Assembly: GCA_018398575.1 (NCBI GenBank)
Contig: JAGTXZ010000021.1
Location: 744,001 to 808,000, forward strand
Direction: 5' to 3'
Length of the DNA stretch: 64,000 bases
From: Ampelomyces quisqualis
Taxonomy: Eukaryota; Ascomycota; Dothideomycetes; Pleosporales; Phaeosphaeriaceae
In this document: positions 1 to 11,550 of the stretch, one piece after another
Layout: each line of letters opens with the position of its first letter
How positions within the stretch are numbered: the first letter of the stretch is position 1
Program-made: the position numbers and the translations under genes
Notes under the pieces: generated by a model
The model's input: only the letters and a program-made list of their open reading frames with translations
The model's database searches: none
Told to the model about the DNA's origin: nothing

Positions 1-2289
1 AACAAATACGGATACAACTAGGGTACTTTAGGACGCAGGAACTGATCCAAATTCGTTACTGATGCAGCCAAGGCATCAGCTCGCTTTCGGTTTGTTGGGC
101 ACATGAACGTGAGTGGTATAGGGAAGGCTGGCTGACGACCCGTACGCAATTGAGTGCGTCTGGAGGTAACGTGGCCAGCGAACGGAAAGCAATTGCGCAC
201 GTCTGGCCTGCAATTGAATATACGTAGCGATGTACACAGTATGGCAGATGGCAAGGCTCTGGAAAATAGGCCGAAGAGTCAACAGTCCGTGCAGGGCTGA
301 CGTCTTACGACTTTGCAACTCCCGGGTGATGCTAGACTGCAGCCGAAACGTGGCAGGGAACAGGGCATGTGAAAGTGTACATAGGTAGAGAGCACTGGGG
401 CTTTTCGGGAACGAACTTACTGTGTCCTTGTACAAGCACGGAGCCGGTGCAGGGAGTGTGCGGCGCAGGCGGCACCCCGGGAGCAAAGGGCCAGGTACGC
501 AACAGACACGCCTCAACTGAACTGAAGATACTTCGTAGGATCGTAGGAAGGAATACAATACGGAGTAGCAATAAATACGATAATACCGGGTAGGCAGGAA
601 TCAGGATCAGAGTGAAAGGACCAAAGCGGGACACCGTGCTTCACCAGAGCCGGGACTGATCCTGGAAGCCGTCGCGTCCACAGAACGTATCTGTGCTGTT
701 ATCCTAGTAAAGTAAAGTGACAAGCTGCCAGGAACATGGTCGTGGAGCTTTGGCTTTTTGAGACCCGAGAATCCTGGAACGTGCCGGGGTGGGCGAGCCG
801 GACGAGCAATATTGGTGCGATATCGAATCGCTGCATCGCGGCAGAGAGAGAAACCTTCTGCAGGCCGTGCAAGTTGCTGCGTAGCGTGTTTGGTATGCTG
901 CAAGATGCAGGTTGATGCTGGCCGATGTACAACACTGCAGTAGTCCGTCGAATTACAGCGATGGAATGGTGCGTGAGCAGCTATGAGATGCCACTTCAGC
1001 GCCCAGATCTGAGAAGCGGCCATGTCCCCACCTCTAACCAACCGCAGCTGTCCAACTGCTGACTGGCGCCGATCATGCAGACCTGGGAGAGGCGACGGGA
1101 AGCACCAAGCTGCCCTTGTCCTTGTACTTGTATTTTGCCGAAACTACTTCTCCAGACCTGGCGTCGGGTTTGCACAGCCCTCAAGGCTTCGCCAGCCAAT
1201 AAGCTCAACATGGACTGACTTGGGCAAAGAGCTCGACGCAGCTAAAGGAATGCAGTGTGGTCTGTCCTCAACAGCCACTCCGGCAAGCGTAAACGATACT
1301 TCGCGCTGCTCCGCAAGAGCAAATGAGCTGCAGTACCAACGACAATGCGACTGGAGCAATACGGCGCCGGCAGCCGGCCCTTGTTCGCCAGCGATCGTAC
1401 GGAGTATCCTCCCAGCCTATGTAACGTGTCGAGCAAGGCCTCTGGGAGTCAATTCCAACAATGTCGGCGGAATATTGCTCTGCACGGAAGTACCCCCGCT
1501 AAAGGACACCATGTCCGATCGGAACAACCAGTCCAGAGCCGTTGAGCGGCAGGCCCGTCTCGATTCGCCGGGCGGATCCTCAATCATTCCCGGCTGCCCT
1601 AAGTTGATGCTTCTTTGCGTGCATGGAGCGCCGTCTTGGCTTGCGCCAAACATACCCCAGGCCTTGCTGTCGGTTTCCCGCACATGCAGCTCTGAAGCTC
1701 ATGCGGGTGCAGAAGCATAGATGGCTTGCTAAGGAACAGCATGTGGTGCTTAGGACTCAGGAGCCTTCTTTTGGGTCCTGCAATACTCCGTAGATGCTTT
1801 GGCGATAGCCTACCATTGTAATGTGTGCCCGTATACGGAGTAAACGAGGATGTGTGCGCCATGTGCCGCTTGAGACGTGCGTTTGACAAAGAATCAAAAG
1901 CCGCATGCACACTTCCGACATGTGGCACTTGGTGAGGACGCGCCGACGCGCTGATGACAGGCCGTTGCAGGAGCCGAGCGAGCACCAGCACACACGCCAG
2001 GCTCCGGCAAATGAACGGATGGGCCGAGATGCAGGCACGCCGCGGATCTACCGAAGCGAGGTGATCTGGAAGATGAGACGTGAATCGTGATGTAGTGCCA
2101 TTCATGTGACCCTGCCACTGTTGGCCTAGCGTGATTATGTAATGACGCTAAAATCCGCAACACCCCAACACAGCTCGCGACGACGTCGTGAAATAATCAC
2201 CAATAGCAGCCTGCAGCGACTCACGACATTGTTTATTCTTGTGCGCAACAGTCCTAACACATAACGTCCAGATATCTACACGCTCCGAG
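1..2289. other. Gene-poor left flank
   Basis: I see no convincing gene here. Several open frames up to 232 codons exist (for example 1022-1720 on the plus strand), but their translations are rich in Arg/Ser/Cys, lack any family motif and have equally long frames opposite them, as expected by chance in GC-balanced DNA. The stretch carries four copies of a nine-base motif listed separately. The last 100 bases should hold the promoter and leader of the WW-domain gene. Confidence 0.6.
559..1842. repeat. Four dispersed TACGGAGTA motifs
   Basis: Exact copies of TACGGAGTA (or its complement TACTCCGTA) lie at 559-567, 1398-1406, 1784-1792 and 1834-1842. Three further copies lie at 5470, 14207 and 21866, all outside coding exons. 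A given 9-mer is expected about 0.5 times on both strands of 64 kb, so the number is excessive. Function is unknown; a protein-binding site or the footprint of small mobile elements are both possible. Confidence 0.7.
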
Positions 2290-3167
2290 ATGAGTGCCGC
2301 GTGCAACATCGGAGAGCCGGCCAGCGCCGTTGCACCCTCGGGCGGCGGTGTCAGCCACGACAAGAGCCTGCCGACACGCGAAGAAGGAGTCGCGGCCAAG
2401 AACAGAGAAGTTGCGACCGCAGCTGAAGACCCGCCTCTGCCAGACGAAGAGGCGCCGCCCCTCCCCGACGAGCCTGTGCCCACCGAGGCAGACGACGGCT
2501 GGGACGCGCAGTGGGATGCGACTGCCCGGGACTGGTACTTCATCAACAGCAGGACGGGCGTCAAGCAGTGGGAGAACCCGCGTGTGCCTCAAGCCACCAC
2601 ATCTAGTCATGTTCCGTACGACAGGTTTGCTAACTTCTATCATTTCTTTTGTCCTTACCCGGCCTAATACGTAGTCAATCCAGGACCCCGATCAGCAGTG
2701 CTGCCTATGCCTCAAGCTCAGGAGCCCCGGGAACAAGCTCCCCGCCCAGCAGGCGCAAGTGGGGGGGCTACAACCCGGCTATCCATGGTAGCTACGACCC
2801 CAACGCAGACTACGCTTTGGAGGCTCAGAAGGAGGAAGAGGCAGAGGAAGCTGCTGCTGCTGCCGCTGCCGCTGGCTTCCATGGCAACAACCTCCAGGAC
2901 TACACAGCTCAAGCCCACTTCAACCGCTTCACGGGCAAGTTCCAGCAGGCCGGTGTAGGCCCGGACATGCACAATGATGAGAACAAGAGCAAGAGGCAGA
3001 TGACGGCGTTCTTCGACGTCGACGCCGCTGCCAACTGCCATGACGGTCGTAGTCTAAAGGCAGAGCGTCGCAACAAGACTCTCTCTAAGAAGGAGCTCAA
3101 GGCCATCAAGGAAAAGCGAAAGGCGAACAAGGAACACAAGCGTCGTGCCTGGCTTCTGCAAGACTGA
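2290..3167 (+). CDS. WW-domain protein
   Basis: Two exons, 2290-2624 and 2684-3167, separated by a 59-bp GT-AG intron; the phases agree and give 272 residues. Residues about 70-101 form a WW domain with the first Trp in GWDAQW, the aromatic DWYF block, the second Trp in KQWENP and its trailing Pro; such domains bind proline-rich ligands. The region before it is acidic and proline-rich (two PPLPDE-like repeats). The second exon has a poly-Ala run and ends with a very basic Lys/Arg-rich helix of about 60 residues beginning near KSKRQMTAFFDVDAA, which is probably the conserved part of the family and suggests a nuclear or nucleic-acid role. I recognise this as a fungal WW protein of unknown function, not a specific named gene. 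The start is the first ATG of the frame with a plausible upstream context. Confidence 0.85.
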
Positions 3168-3737
3168 TCCCTCCGGGTGGTAAGACTTGAAAGGGAATGA
3201 GTATGGTCTTTACGTCCACTAATGTACAGTAGGCTTGAGCAGCATTCTGGGTTCCGGCGTCGGTTTCTGGCATGTTTTGGCGTTCGAGGTGAGGCGTGTT
3301 GGTTCCGTGCTTGGGGTGGCGTATTGGACAGCAGCACATGGGAGCGGCACTCTGTTCAGCCTCATTACACGTCGCTTTGTGCGCAGATCGCAGCATGGGC
3401 GATATCATTGTGACTTGACTTTTCATTTGTGTCAAGCCTTGTAGCTGGCAGCTACGCTGGTAACAAGGCCGTCTTGCAACATGCGCCTCCCGTCAGCGAG
3501 CGCAGTCGTACACTACAGTAGTCACGATAGCCACAAATTTGACACACTGTAGCTTGACCGTGTCTCATACCCGCGTCGATGATGTGCCGCTTGTCTCACC
3601 CCACGAGGCAGTCACTGCCACGTGGGCACCTGATTGTCAGTTCTTGTCGCTATCGGTAGCAAACAAGACGGTTCTTGGCAGGGGGCAGAAGTGTCCGCCA
3701 TCTATTTCTGATTGCAGCCAAGTCGTTGGGGCTGGAT
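3168..3737. other. Convergent 3' intergenic region
   Basis: It lies between the convergent ends of the WW gene and the ankyrin gene. I see no gene, RNA or repeat in it; small open frames on both strands have no recognisable features. It should contain both 3' untranslated regions. Confidence 0.6.
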
Positions 3738-4435
3738 TCAGCCATCCCTTGACGCGCCGTCCCCGGTCTTCAGCTCTTCCATCTGCTTCCGCACACCTTC
3801 CACGGCCTCGATGCCCTCTTGCGAGGTACCCTTGTCGCCCCCGTCCATGTCTTGATCGGCACTTCCTGCTGCTTCGCCAGTCTGTCCAATGCCGTTCTCG
3901 AGTGCCTCGACAGTGCCCAGCAGCCAATCCACCACCTCCTTCTTGTCATTGATCTCCGCTTCGAACACGGCGTCATGTCCCGCACGATTTATTATCGTCA
4001 CGTCGGCACCTGATTGGATCAAGCACTTCACGCTGTGGAGATGGCCATTGAGCGCTGCCCAGTGGAGTGGTGTGTTCCCTGCATCGTTCACGGCGTTGAG
4101 GAGCTCTGGTGCTGGCTTGTCCGCACTTGCAGAGAAGAGCATTTTGATTACATCTGTCCCCCAGTCAATCCAGGGCCATACAGCACGCAGCGTTCGAGGT
4201 CTGTACCATTGTGTCCATTTGCCGCAGCATAATGCAGCGCGCCATTTTTCGAGTACGGATCAACGGCTGCGGCGACCAAATCGGCGCTCGTGCGCTTTGT
4301 CTGCGCCGACAGCTCGGTGAGATATGACGTCAACGCTGCGGCTTCGTTCGTGCGCGCCAGGTAGAGAATCTCGTCTACTGCATCCTCGTCTAGGCTGGCC
4401 ATGTTGCTGTCGGAGTCGTAGCTGGCTCGTTCCAA
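3738..4435 (-). CDS. YAR1: YAR1-like ankyrin-repeat protein
   Basis: Exons 4435-4207 and 4153-3738 on the minus strand, with a 53-bp intron (4154-4206) whose removal restores an ankyrin repeat; the product is 214 residues. Two ankyrin repeats are visible: LHYAAANGHNDVIKMLF around 66-82 and GNTPLHWAALNGHLHSVKCL around 102-121, followed by GADVTIINRAGHDAVFEAE and an acidic tail. Length, number of repeats and the NRxGHDAVxEAExNxKxEVVDWLL block match the yeast Yar1 family. Yar1 is a chaperone that escorts ribosomal protein Rps3 and supports 40S subunit assembly; this role is inferred from the family. An in-frame ATG at residue 12 is an alternative start. Confidence 0.82.
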
Positions 4436-7400
4436 CGCTCATGATTTTTTTGGCTCAAGATTCCCAACTAGGAAGGCGGGGTGTGCTAGCCCCGCTTCGG
4501 ACTTACCCTGAGCTCCCGCCGAACATGTCCTTCTTCTGGATTCATGCAAAATAGGTATCCCGTGCAGCACGATATTGTCTCGCCGGCATGATTCAATCTC
4601 CCTGTCTTCAGCTTCGTGCTTATCTGCTCCCGCTGGTCAATGCAGCATCGACCACATGCGATACATGACCTAGCTGCAGATCCTGCAATGTTCAATGATA
4701 ATCAACCGCCAATCTAGCTCGATACTACCTAGAAAGTTCAGCAGCCCTGGATGACGTGCAGCTATCCTTCTCGGCCTCAACTTCTCTGGGCCACATTTTG
4801 CCCTATGTCATCGACTCCGGCACTGACAGGTCCTGGAGAACGGTCTCCATAGCCGCTGCCCTTCAATAGTGCACACAGCCTATATGTGTTCGTGAGCAAG
4901 GATGTACGAAGCTCAACGATTTCGACCCACAGACCTGGTTCTCTAGCGAACGTTTCAACATCTCAGCCAAAGTGAAATGTGTCCAAGTCATTACGAAAAA
5001 AAAAGGACCGGCAGGTGCACTCTAGCCTACTTGAACCACATGTGGACTGGCCGACGAAGCTCGACTACGCGTGTCGACATCACCCAGGTTTCAGGTAGTA
5101 TGATTGATGAAGCAAAACATTTAAGTGCTGGCTGGTCTGTCGTCCTTGCTGCTGCACCAGGCAAAGACTAGCGTTAATTGCAATATGTCCCACTTTAGCT
5201 CTGGCACATCGTTCGGAATGATGCCGAGCCACACTTTGCCAGACGATGCTTTACTGTATCCGTAGGACAAGCCGGCTATGTTGAACCTTGATGGTGCCTC
5301 GGACCTCGCCTGTACAGTAGGGGCTTTAAACTCTTTCCCGTGCCCATGTCCGTGTCGGACCGATTGTTATAAATGGAGTCGCTGCACATCACGATTCACG
5401 ATTGTAATACCAGTACACAGCATCAGGCACTAATCCAGTCTGTCGATCATTTCCGAGCGCTTGCCTGCATACGGAGTATAGGTAACAGTTAGAGATGTCG
5501 AAAGCCTCTTGTGCTAGTCTTATCTGGGCAGGCGGGAGGGGGTGGCAGTATGCTTTGATTGGTCAGAAATCTTCACAACAACGAAGCTAGGGACGAAGAA
5601 GCAGGCTATTTACTTGAGCAAAACTGGTGTAAATCATCTCTGACATCGATTTGATGCCACGTTGGCTAAGAGATATTGCAGAACAGCTGTTATATATTCT
5701 GAGAAGTCCTCCCTAGTTAGGCCTAGCACAAGAAGCTTTCTACTACCACTACAGCGGTACATCTTCAATAACGCATCTCCCTGTAGAGTACAGTACAGAT
5801 CGACACAAGCGCTGCCTTTCACAGACCACATCAAATGCTCAGTATCACATGTTGCTGCAGAGCCAGTGATCATCTACGTTAATTAGGGCTTGTTCAAGGC
5901 TTCAAACACCGTTCAAACTTCACGGGCCCACGGCTCATGCGCAAGGATCATCCTCAAAGTCACCAAGCAACGCAAGTCTAACCGTAAATATACCGCACGT
6001 GGCATTCATTGACCAACAACGATGCCAGAACGACAGTCAGATTCTCAACACTACTTTACAAATGTCACTGCACTCATTCCTTGGGCTACTACGCCGCGGT
6101 ACCCCGCAGCTAGTGTATGCATGTGCCGCGAGTTTGTTTCCAGTTGCCGGTACGCCTGTCATTGTACCATCCGCTTGATCGGCTTCGGAAGCTGTGCCGT
6201 CCCGCGTGTGGTCCGACCACAAGTTGCTGTCCAAGTTCTACCTGTCACGAAGGCTCTCCTCGACGTCAAGACTCTTCAACCGCCAAGTTATTGCACGGCT
6301 GATCTACCTAAGTACCGGCCACCCCTTCCAGAGTTAGAAGCCGAGTAGCATGGTCAGCATCTCGACCCCTCGAATCACGAATCGCGAATCAGAGCGTAAT
6401 GTTATCCACTCTTGTTGTCACGGGACTCGACGTCTTCAGATTGCCACCGGCAAGATGTCCGTGGTCTTGTTGATATGGAACAGTATGCGAGATACGTATG
6501 CATCTGTCCGCTACGTGGACCTTGGGATGGTATTTGAAAATCTATGAAGAGATGTGCTCGAACCGCCGCTCGCGATTCTGGATGCTAGACGAAGTCTGAC
6601 TATCATGAGAATCTTGAGGACTGAAGGAGTCTGGCAGCAAGTGCCGAGACAGCTGCTCAATCGCAGGACTTGAGGGTCGCCATTTGTAACTTGACATTTT
6701 ATGCGATGATCACACCACGCACTAGTAGGCTCAGCTACTTACACTGCGTTGGAGCGTGTTGAATCGCAACATGTCGAGACCAGGGCATGTATGTCTACAC
6801 TGCAGACAAAAGCCCAATCCACTCGGCATCCATCTACCAGCATCGAACCACGTGACGTCGCACGTTTTCAACATTCATTCTCATTGTTAAAGGTTGCGTT
6901 CATCACTGCTGAAGCATGCGTGGTCGGTCGCTGCGATAGCAAGAGCATGACACTGTTTGAATCTCTTCTTGCCACCGGTTTCAGTCTACGATTGACGACC
7001 GGTGGGCATGCGCACCATCATGGGGCTTGAATCACGTGGACAGTTCCGTATGCTGCTGCTCGTATATACGTCCGAATGAGCTTTGTGTAGTTCAATTTCA
7101 CTTATAGTCTCATGGAGCGCTCTCCACTCCAGGGGGAGAAGCTTGGTCAGATCGTGATATCTGTTTCCAGGATCCTTCATTGATCCCAGCACTGGCTATG
7201 AAAGGGAAGTTGCTCTATTCACTTCACTCTTGTACATTGTGCGACTATAGTGGTTCATGGAGTATTAAGATTGTACAACAACACCATGCGTAAAAACTCG
7301 TGGCAACGCACTCCATCGGCGCACAATGTCACCAGACTCTTTCCTACAGCTGCACCTGCTATTGTTAGCTGACTTGGATCTCTGTTTGTACAAAATACAC

Positions 7401-7518
7401 CAGCTCTGGACAATACTTAATATCCATCTCCTTCTATCTCACCTTCCTCCGCACCACATCAGCACTACATCCTCAACACCTCCAACGTCCAAAACCAACA
7501 CACTGACAAACATACAGC
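4436..7518. other. Three-kb gene-free stretch
   Basis: No frame longer than about 110 codons and no recognisable protein, tRNA or transposon is present. Base composition is mixed, without the AT enrichment seen at 37-38.6 kb. One TACGGAGTA motif lies at 5470-5478. The last 200 bases before the RING gene are pyrimidine-rich (runs of CCTCC, CCACC, CTCC), consistent with a fungal promoter and 5' leader. A non-coding transcript cannot be excluded. Confidence 0.55.
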
Positions 7519-8682
7519 ATGTCTTCCTCACGCTCCCTCGCCCGCGTCCAATACTTCATGTCTACACATACCGACTTCCTCTCCCACTCGGCCACCTCCG
7601 CGCCGCCAAACACCGAATGCCCCATCTGTCTCGAAGGCATCGAAGAGCACATTTGCGTGCAGATCGTCGGGATCCCTGGCTGCACGCACTTGATCGGTAT
7701 GGAATGTCTCCAAGCTATGCTAAGCAGCCATCCTAACGCGAAGAAGATCTGCCCGCTGTGTCGGACGGAGTGGTTGGGCGATGCGCGCGGCAGAGGTCGG
7801 GGCGGTCGTGGCGCACAGGTAGCCGAGTATGATGAAGATGAGGGTCGAGAGTATGATGACTTTGCTCAAGATGCGCGGTATCACGATGCTGCGAGCGATG
7901 CGTATCACAGCGTTGAGTATCAGGGTGAGATGGAGCGGGTGCGCAGGCAGCAGGAGGAACAGATGGAGCAGTATCGTCAGGGTCAGGCTGCTCGACATGG
8001 TCGGCTGTCGCGCCATCATCGTGCTGGACATATGGGCAGCGGTCGCGGTCGTGATGCTCGGGCGGATCGTGACCTTGCTTATCTTAACAGTGAGTCGTCG
8101 CGTCTGGGACATGGTGGGTCATCGCGGTGGCATGCATCCCCTTTGCCAGCGTATGATCAGTCGTCGCGTCAAGGCCATCTATCCTGGTCGCCTTCGCCAT
8201 TTGGGTCGTCACGGTCGCATGTACCTCTTTCGCTAGAGTATGGTCAGTCATCGTCCCGTCGTCATGGTCATTCGTCGCACTCCCATACTCCTCCACCGCC
8301 AGTCTACGGCCAGTCTTTCCGCAACTACTCCCTTCCTCCTCGCTCGTCCCATCGTGCAACACCTGCTCGCGAGTCATCCTCATCAGTCGCCCAGCGTCTA
8401 GCCTGCAACAACCCCGATCTCAGCGAAGCAGATTGGCAGCGTATGGTTGATCGGATTCAGGGCACCTCGTCCTCTCGACTCCATGGTGAGTCGTCTCATT
8501 CACATCATCGTCCGTCATCACCGGTGTATGGTGGCTCATACTCGCCTCCTTCTTCACGTAGCCACAGCTATGATAGCCATCATCATGGTGGTAGCAGCAA
8601 TGCACCGCCTCGATATGATGCGCACGATTCGGAAAGTGACGACGGCGCGTATGGGAGTGGTGGTGACTACTACTGTTACTAA
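7519..8682 (+). CDS. RING-type zinc-finger protein
   Basis: A single exon of 387 residues. An N-terminal RING-like finger spans about residues 34-81: C34-P-I-C37, then GCTH (C55, H57), C63 in MECL, and C78-P-L-C81. The position normally filled by the fifth zinc ligand (three residues after H57) is Gly60, so the canonical C3HC4 set is incomplete unless C46 substitutes. Such domains usually act in E3 ubiquitin ligases; activity is inferred only. A linker rich in Arg/Gly (GRGRGGRG) and acidic residues follows, then about 200 residues of Ser/His/Tyr/Pro-rich low-complexity sequence with imperfect repeats around YGQSS, HSSHSH and SSPVYGGS. Fungal RING proteins with disordered tails of this kind are common and mostly uncharacterised. 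Confidence 0.8.
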   Translation: MSSSRSLARVQYFMSTHTDFLSHSATSAPPNTECPICLEGIEEHICVQIVGIPGCTHLIGMECLQAMLSSHPNAKKICPLCRTEWLGDARGRGRGGRGAQVAEYDEDEGREYDDFAQDARYHDAASDAYHSVEYQGEMERVRRQQEEQMEQYRQGQAARHGRLSRHHRAGHMGSGRGRDARADRDLAYLNSESSRLGHGGSSRWHASPLPAYDQSSRQGHLSWSPSPFGSSRSHVPLSLEYGQSSSRRHGHSSHSHTPPPPVYGQSFRNYSLPPRSSHRATPARESSSSVAQRLACNNPDLSEADWQRMVDRIQGTSSSRLHGESSHSHHRPSSPVYGGSYSPPSSRSHSYDSHHHGGSSNAPPRYDAHDSESDDGAYGSGGDYYCY

Positions 8683-9575
8683 ATCCACCACACCTGCGGA
8701 CAGCTGATGCTAGTATCCCGCTCACAGGTTTTCCAGAGCACGTACTTTGAAGTCTAGCGAGAGTGGAACTCGGGATGTGGTTTCCACGACGTGCTTGGTG
8801 CACTTCGACACGGTCGAACCTACACCCCAATCAAGTAGGAAAAGTACATATTGAATACCATCTCATATCATCTCGTATAAATCGATCCGTCTAGTTTAAA
8901 TCAATCAATCCAAGTTCCCAACCCCTCATCATCATCTCATTCACTCCAACTTTGCTATCCGTCCCCATTCCACCGCCACTTTTCCCCCATGTCAAAAACC
9001 TCTACTATCAATACACCATACACCACCTTCCCCGCCATTCATTCTCCAAAGCCATACATGGCTCACCTCACAGCCTCAGCCAGCATTCCGCATCATCATC
9101 TACCACCCACCACCCCACTTTCCAACAATGCCAGCCTTCTCCCACGATAAGAAAAAAGCACAGGCATTTGCGTTAGTTTGGCTTTTCTTGGACAGTATTC
9201 TTTGCTAGGTTTTGGGAGAAACATCTTCTCTCGGGTTGTACTATTGGGGTTATTTCTGGTGTGTGTCTTTTACAATATTTACCGGGGGCATGAAGGTTAG
9301 ACGTGCCCGGTTCGCGTATTCGGACGATTGTCCTGTTTCGCAGCGCGTTGGTAATGGTGGTCATGTGGTGTATTGTTTGGCCTAGTAAGCTCGGTGTCGC
9401 AGATGCATAATATGGGTATCTTGATATTCTTGTAGCAGGTAAACACGCCAAGTGAGGACGCTCAAATACTAAACTCCGCAGCGCCTTCTTGATTCGACTC
9501 TTTAAATTCCAACTTTGATAGAATTGGTCCCTATGCTTCTCTCCCCCGTTGCAGTGATTCGGCACCAGCCCTCCT
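8683..9575. other. Intergenic region
   Basis: It lies between the convergent ends of the RING gene and gtr1. I see no supportable gene. A short frame starting MPAFSHDKK near 9127 ends after about 25 codons and has no support. The sequence at 8880-9120 is rich in CCA/TCA/CAT triplets, without a clean tandem repeat. Confidence 0.5.
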
Positions 9576-10742
9576 TCAGATGGCGATTTCCCTTTCCTTA
9601 CCCTTATCCGTTGCATCAATCATATCAGCCGACCCAGCAAATGCTTGCTGTATGGGCGGTCGAGGCTTCGATGCGATATCAAGTTCCGCAAACTTGGGTC
9701 GCACCTGGAAGATATTGACACGCGCGGCGTTGAAGACCTGTTCGGACGGTGGTATGGCTACAGCGAGGTTTGTGTTTTCGGTGAGGCGCGTGATGAAGAA
9801 CATGAAGCGGCCGGTCTTGATTTGCATTTCGGCAAAGTTGGCGCTGCCGGCGGGTATGTTTGTATGTCTCCTGTGGTCAAATGCGTCAGCCACGTTGCGA
9901 TGAAGCTGAAGGGCAATGGAGCAGATGCAAATACGTACGCCATGCTTTGTTTGTGTGTCTTCAAGATGCTGGATATTCGCTCGAACCGATCTGTGAAGGG
10001 ATTCGGTTCTTCCGTTTTCCGCGTAACGTGTGCCACTGTCAGGCAAGTCGTTCTCTCGTACAGTATCAGTTCCCTCGCATCAATCACCTCGGCCAACTGT
10101 TCCAGCAGGGCCTCGATGGTCCCTGCGTTTGGTATCAGGTAGTATATGATTTTCGTCCACGCCTTGTACAAGCTCTGATCCCAGATGCTTGTCGCGAAGA
10201 ACTCGACGGTATCTTTGAAGCCTTCAGAAGCCTCTCTTATGTAATCGGCACGCTCGTCGAACATGGCTTGTCGCAGCCGCGCTTGGACAAGGTCCATCTT
10301 GTGTATGAGGCAGAACACCTTGGCGCCTGGACTGCATTCGTGTAAGGCGCGGATGATATTCGAGTAGGAGACGACGTCGGCAGGAAACTCGCGTGATTCG
10401 ATGTCGAAGACGAAGATGAGGACCGCGACGGAACCAAAGACGTGGTTGCGGGACTGAGTGAGATAATTTTCGACGAAGCCATCCTGACTGCAGGTTGTCA
10501 GCTTGCAAGCATAGTGCAGCCGCCAAGGCAGTGGCATACCCTCCACAATCCCACAGATTGAGCATCAGATTGCCCATAAACTTGATGTTGCTGTGTTCGA
10601 CATCGATTGTCGCGCCTAGTCTGCGGACATCTTTTGCGACATAGTTGCTGAAGACAATGCTTCGCATCGACGATTTCCCTGCTCCGCTCTTGCCCATCAG
10701 CAGCACCTTGCGCTGCTTCTGGCGTTTTGTTGTCGAGTTCAT
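9576..10742 (-). CDS. gtr1: Rag-family GTPase Gtr1
   Basis: Three minus-strand exons (10742-10540, 10487-9939, 9870-9576) with introns of 52 and 68 bp give 348 residues. The GTPase core shows a P-loop GKSGAGKSS at 17-25, a switch/G3 block LWDCGGQD at about 63-70, and the G4-like HKMDLV at 130-135; the C-terminal half carries the roadblock-type RagA region ending near TENTNLAVAI. These are hallmarks of Gtr1/RagA. The protein would form a heterodimer with Gtr2/RagC at the vacuole and signal amino-acid sufficiency to TORC1. Both introns have clear branch sites. The short N-terminus is basic (TTKRQKQRK). Downstream neighbours are unrelated. Confidence 0.92.
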
Positions 10743-11550
10743 TCTGCTTCCCCGACTGTCGTGCAGTTTGGCGGTGGCAGATGCTGGAGATGTACAAGTG
10801 GCCGCTCGTGTACGCAATGACGTATAGTAAACAATGGCGCGGATCTGTGTCTAATCCAGAATCAGACATCAGAGGAGGAGGAATCACGTGGCGGGCTAGG
10901 CGGGAAAGTACCAGATCAGCCGGCAGGACTGGGCAAGTATTGCCGGCAAAAGCAGGGTGGAGCCTCCAGGGACGCCAAACTCCCCCGTTCTCTGATTCGC
11001 AGGGCGCAAGAAGTGGGGGTAGCGGATATGGGCGCATACCTTGCCTTGAACGTGCACGCGATATTACTGCTCAAATTGCGCTTCTTGCGCGCTCGAATGA
11101 TGTTTTAGTCGCCGAGGTCGTGCGCACGCAGCGAGGAGAGAGGAGAGTATTAGCTTTTATTAATGACTCCGAGGGCTCGCTACGAGCCTGGAGAGGTTCC
11201 CCATGTTCCCCATGATCCCCAAAGTTACATGCAGAAAGATAACAACATAGTAGACAGCCAGAGGAGCTGAAGGCGAATCGTAGAAATCTCGCTAACACAA
11301 CGTGTCAGAATTGCAAATTGTGCGTCAAAGGCAAAGCCGGAGCTGGGAATATGAACAAGAAACGTTTCACCAAACGTCGACCGTCGAGATCGTGCATCGT
11401 AAGAAATCCTTCCCGTGGCCGTGAAAGGAAGGTGCTGTCGTCGCGCGTGGTACACAACCACCGCCAACAGGTCGGCAGCGTGCTTCCGCTGCCCACACGT
11501 GAAACAAACGAAGCGAAAGGTAGGGCTGCCAAGGGAAGCTCCAGGGTATC
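10743..11550. other. gtr1 upstream region and URC4 3' flank
   Basis: It contains the gtr1 promoter at its left end and the 3' flank of URC4 at its right end. No gene is evident; frames of 160-180 codons antisense to one another near 10700-11200 are Arg/Ser-rich and unsupported. No repeat was seen. Confidence 0.5.

Noticed and set aside
1022..1720. 232-codon open frame on the plus strand
   Set aside because: No family motif, Cys/Ser/Arg-rich composition typical of chance frames, overlapping frames on the opposite strand, and no promoter or splice context.
9126..9210. Short frame beginning MPAFSHDKK
   Set aside because: It ends after about 25 codons, and no downstream exon with coding character could be joined.
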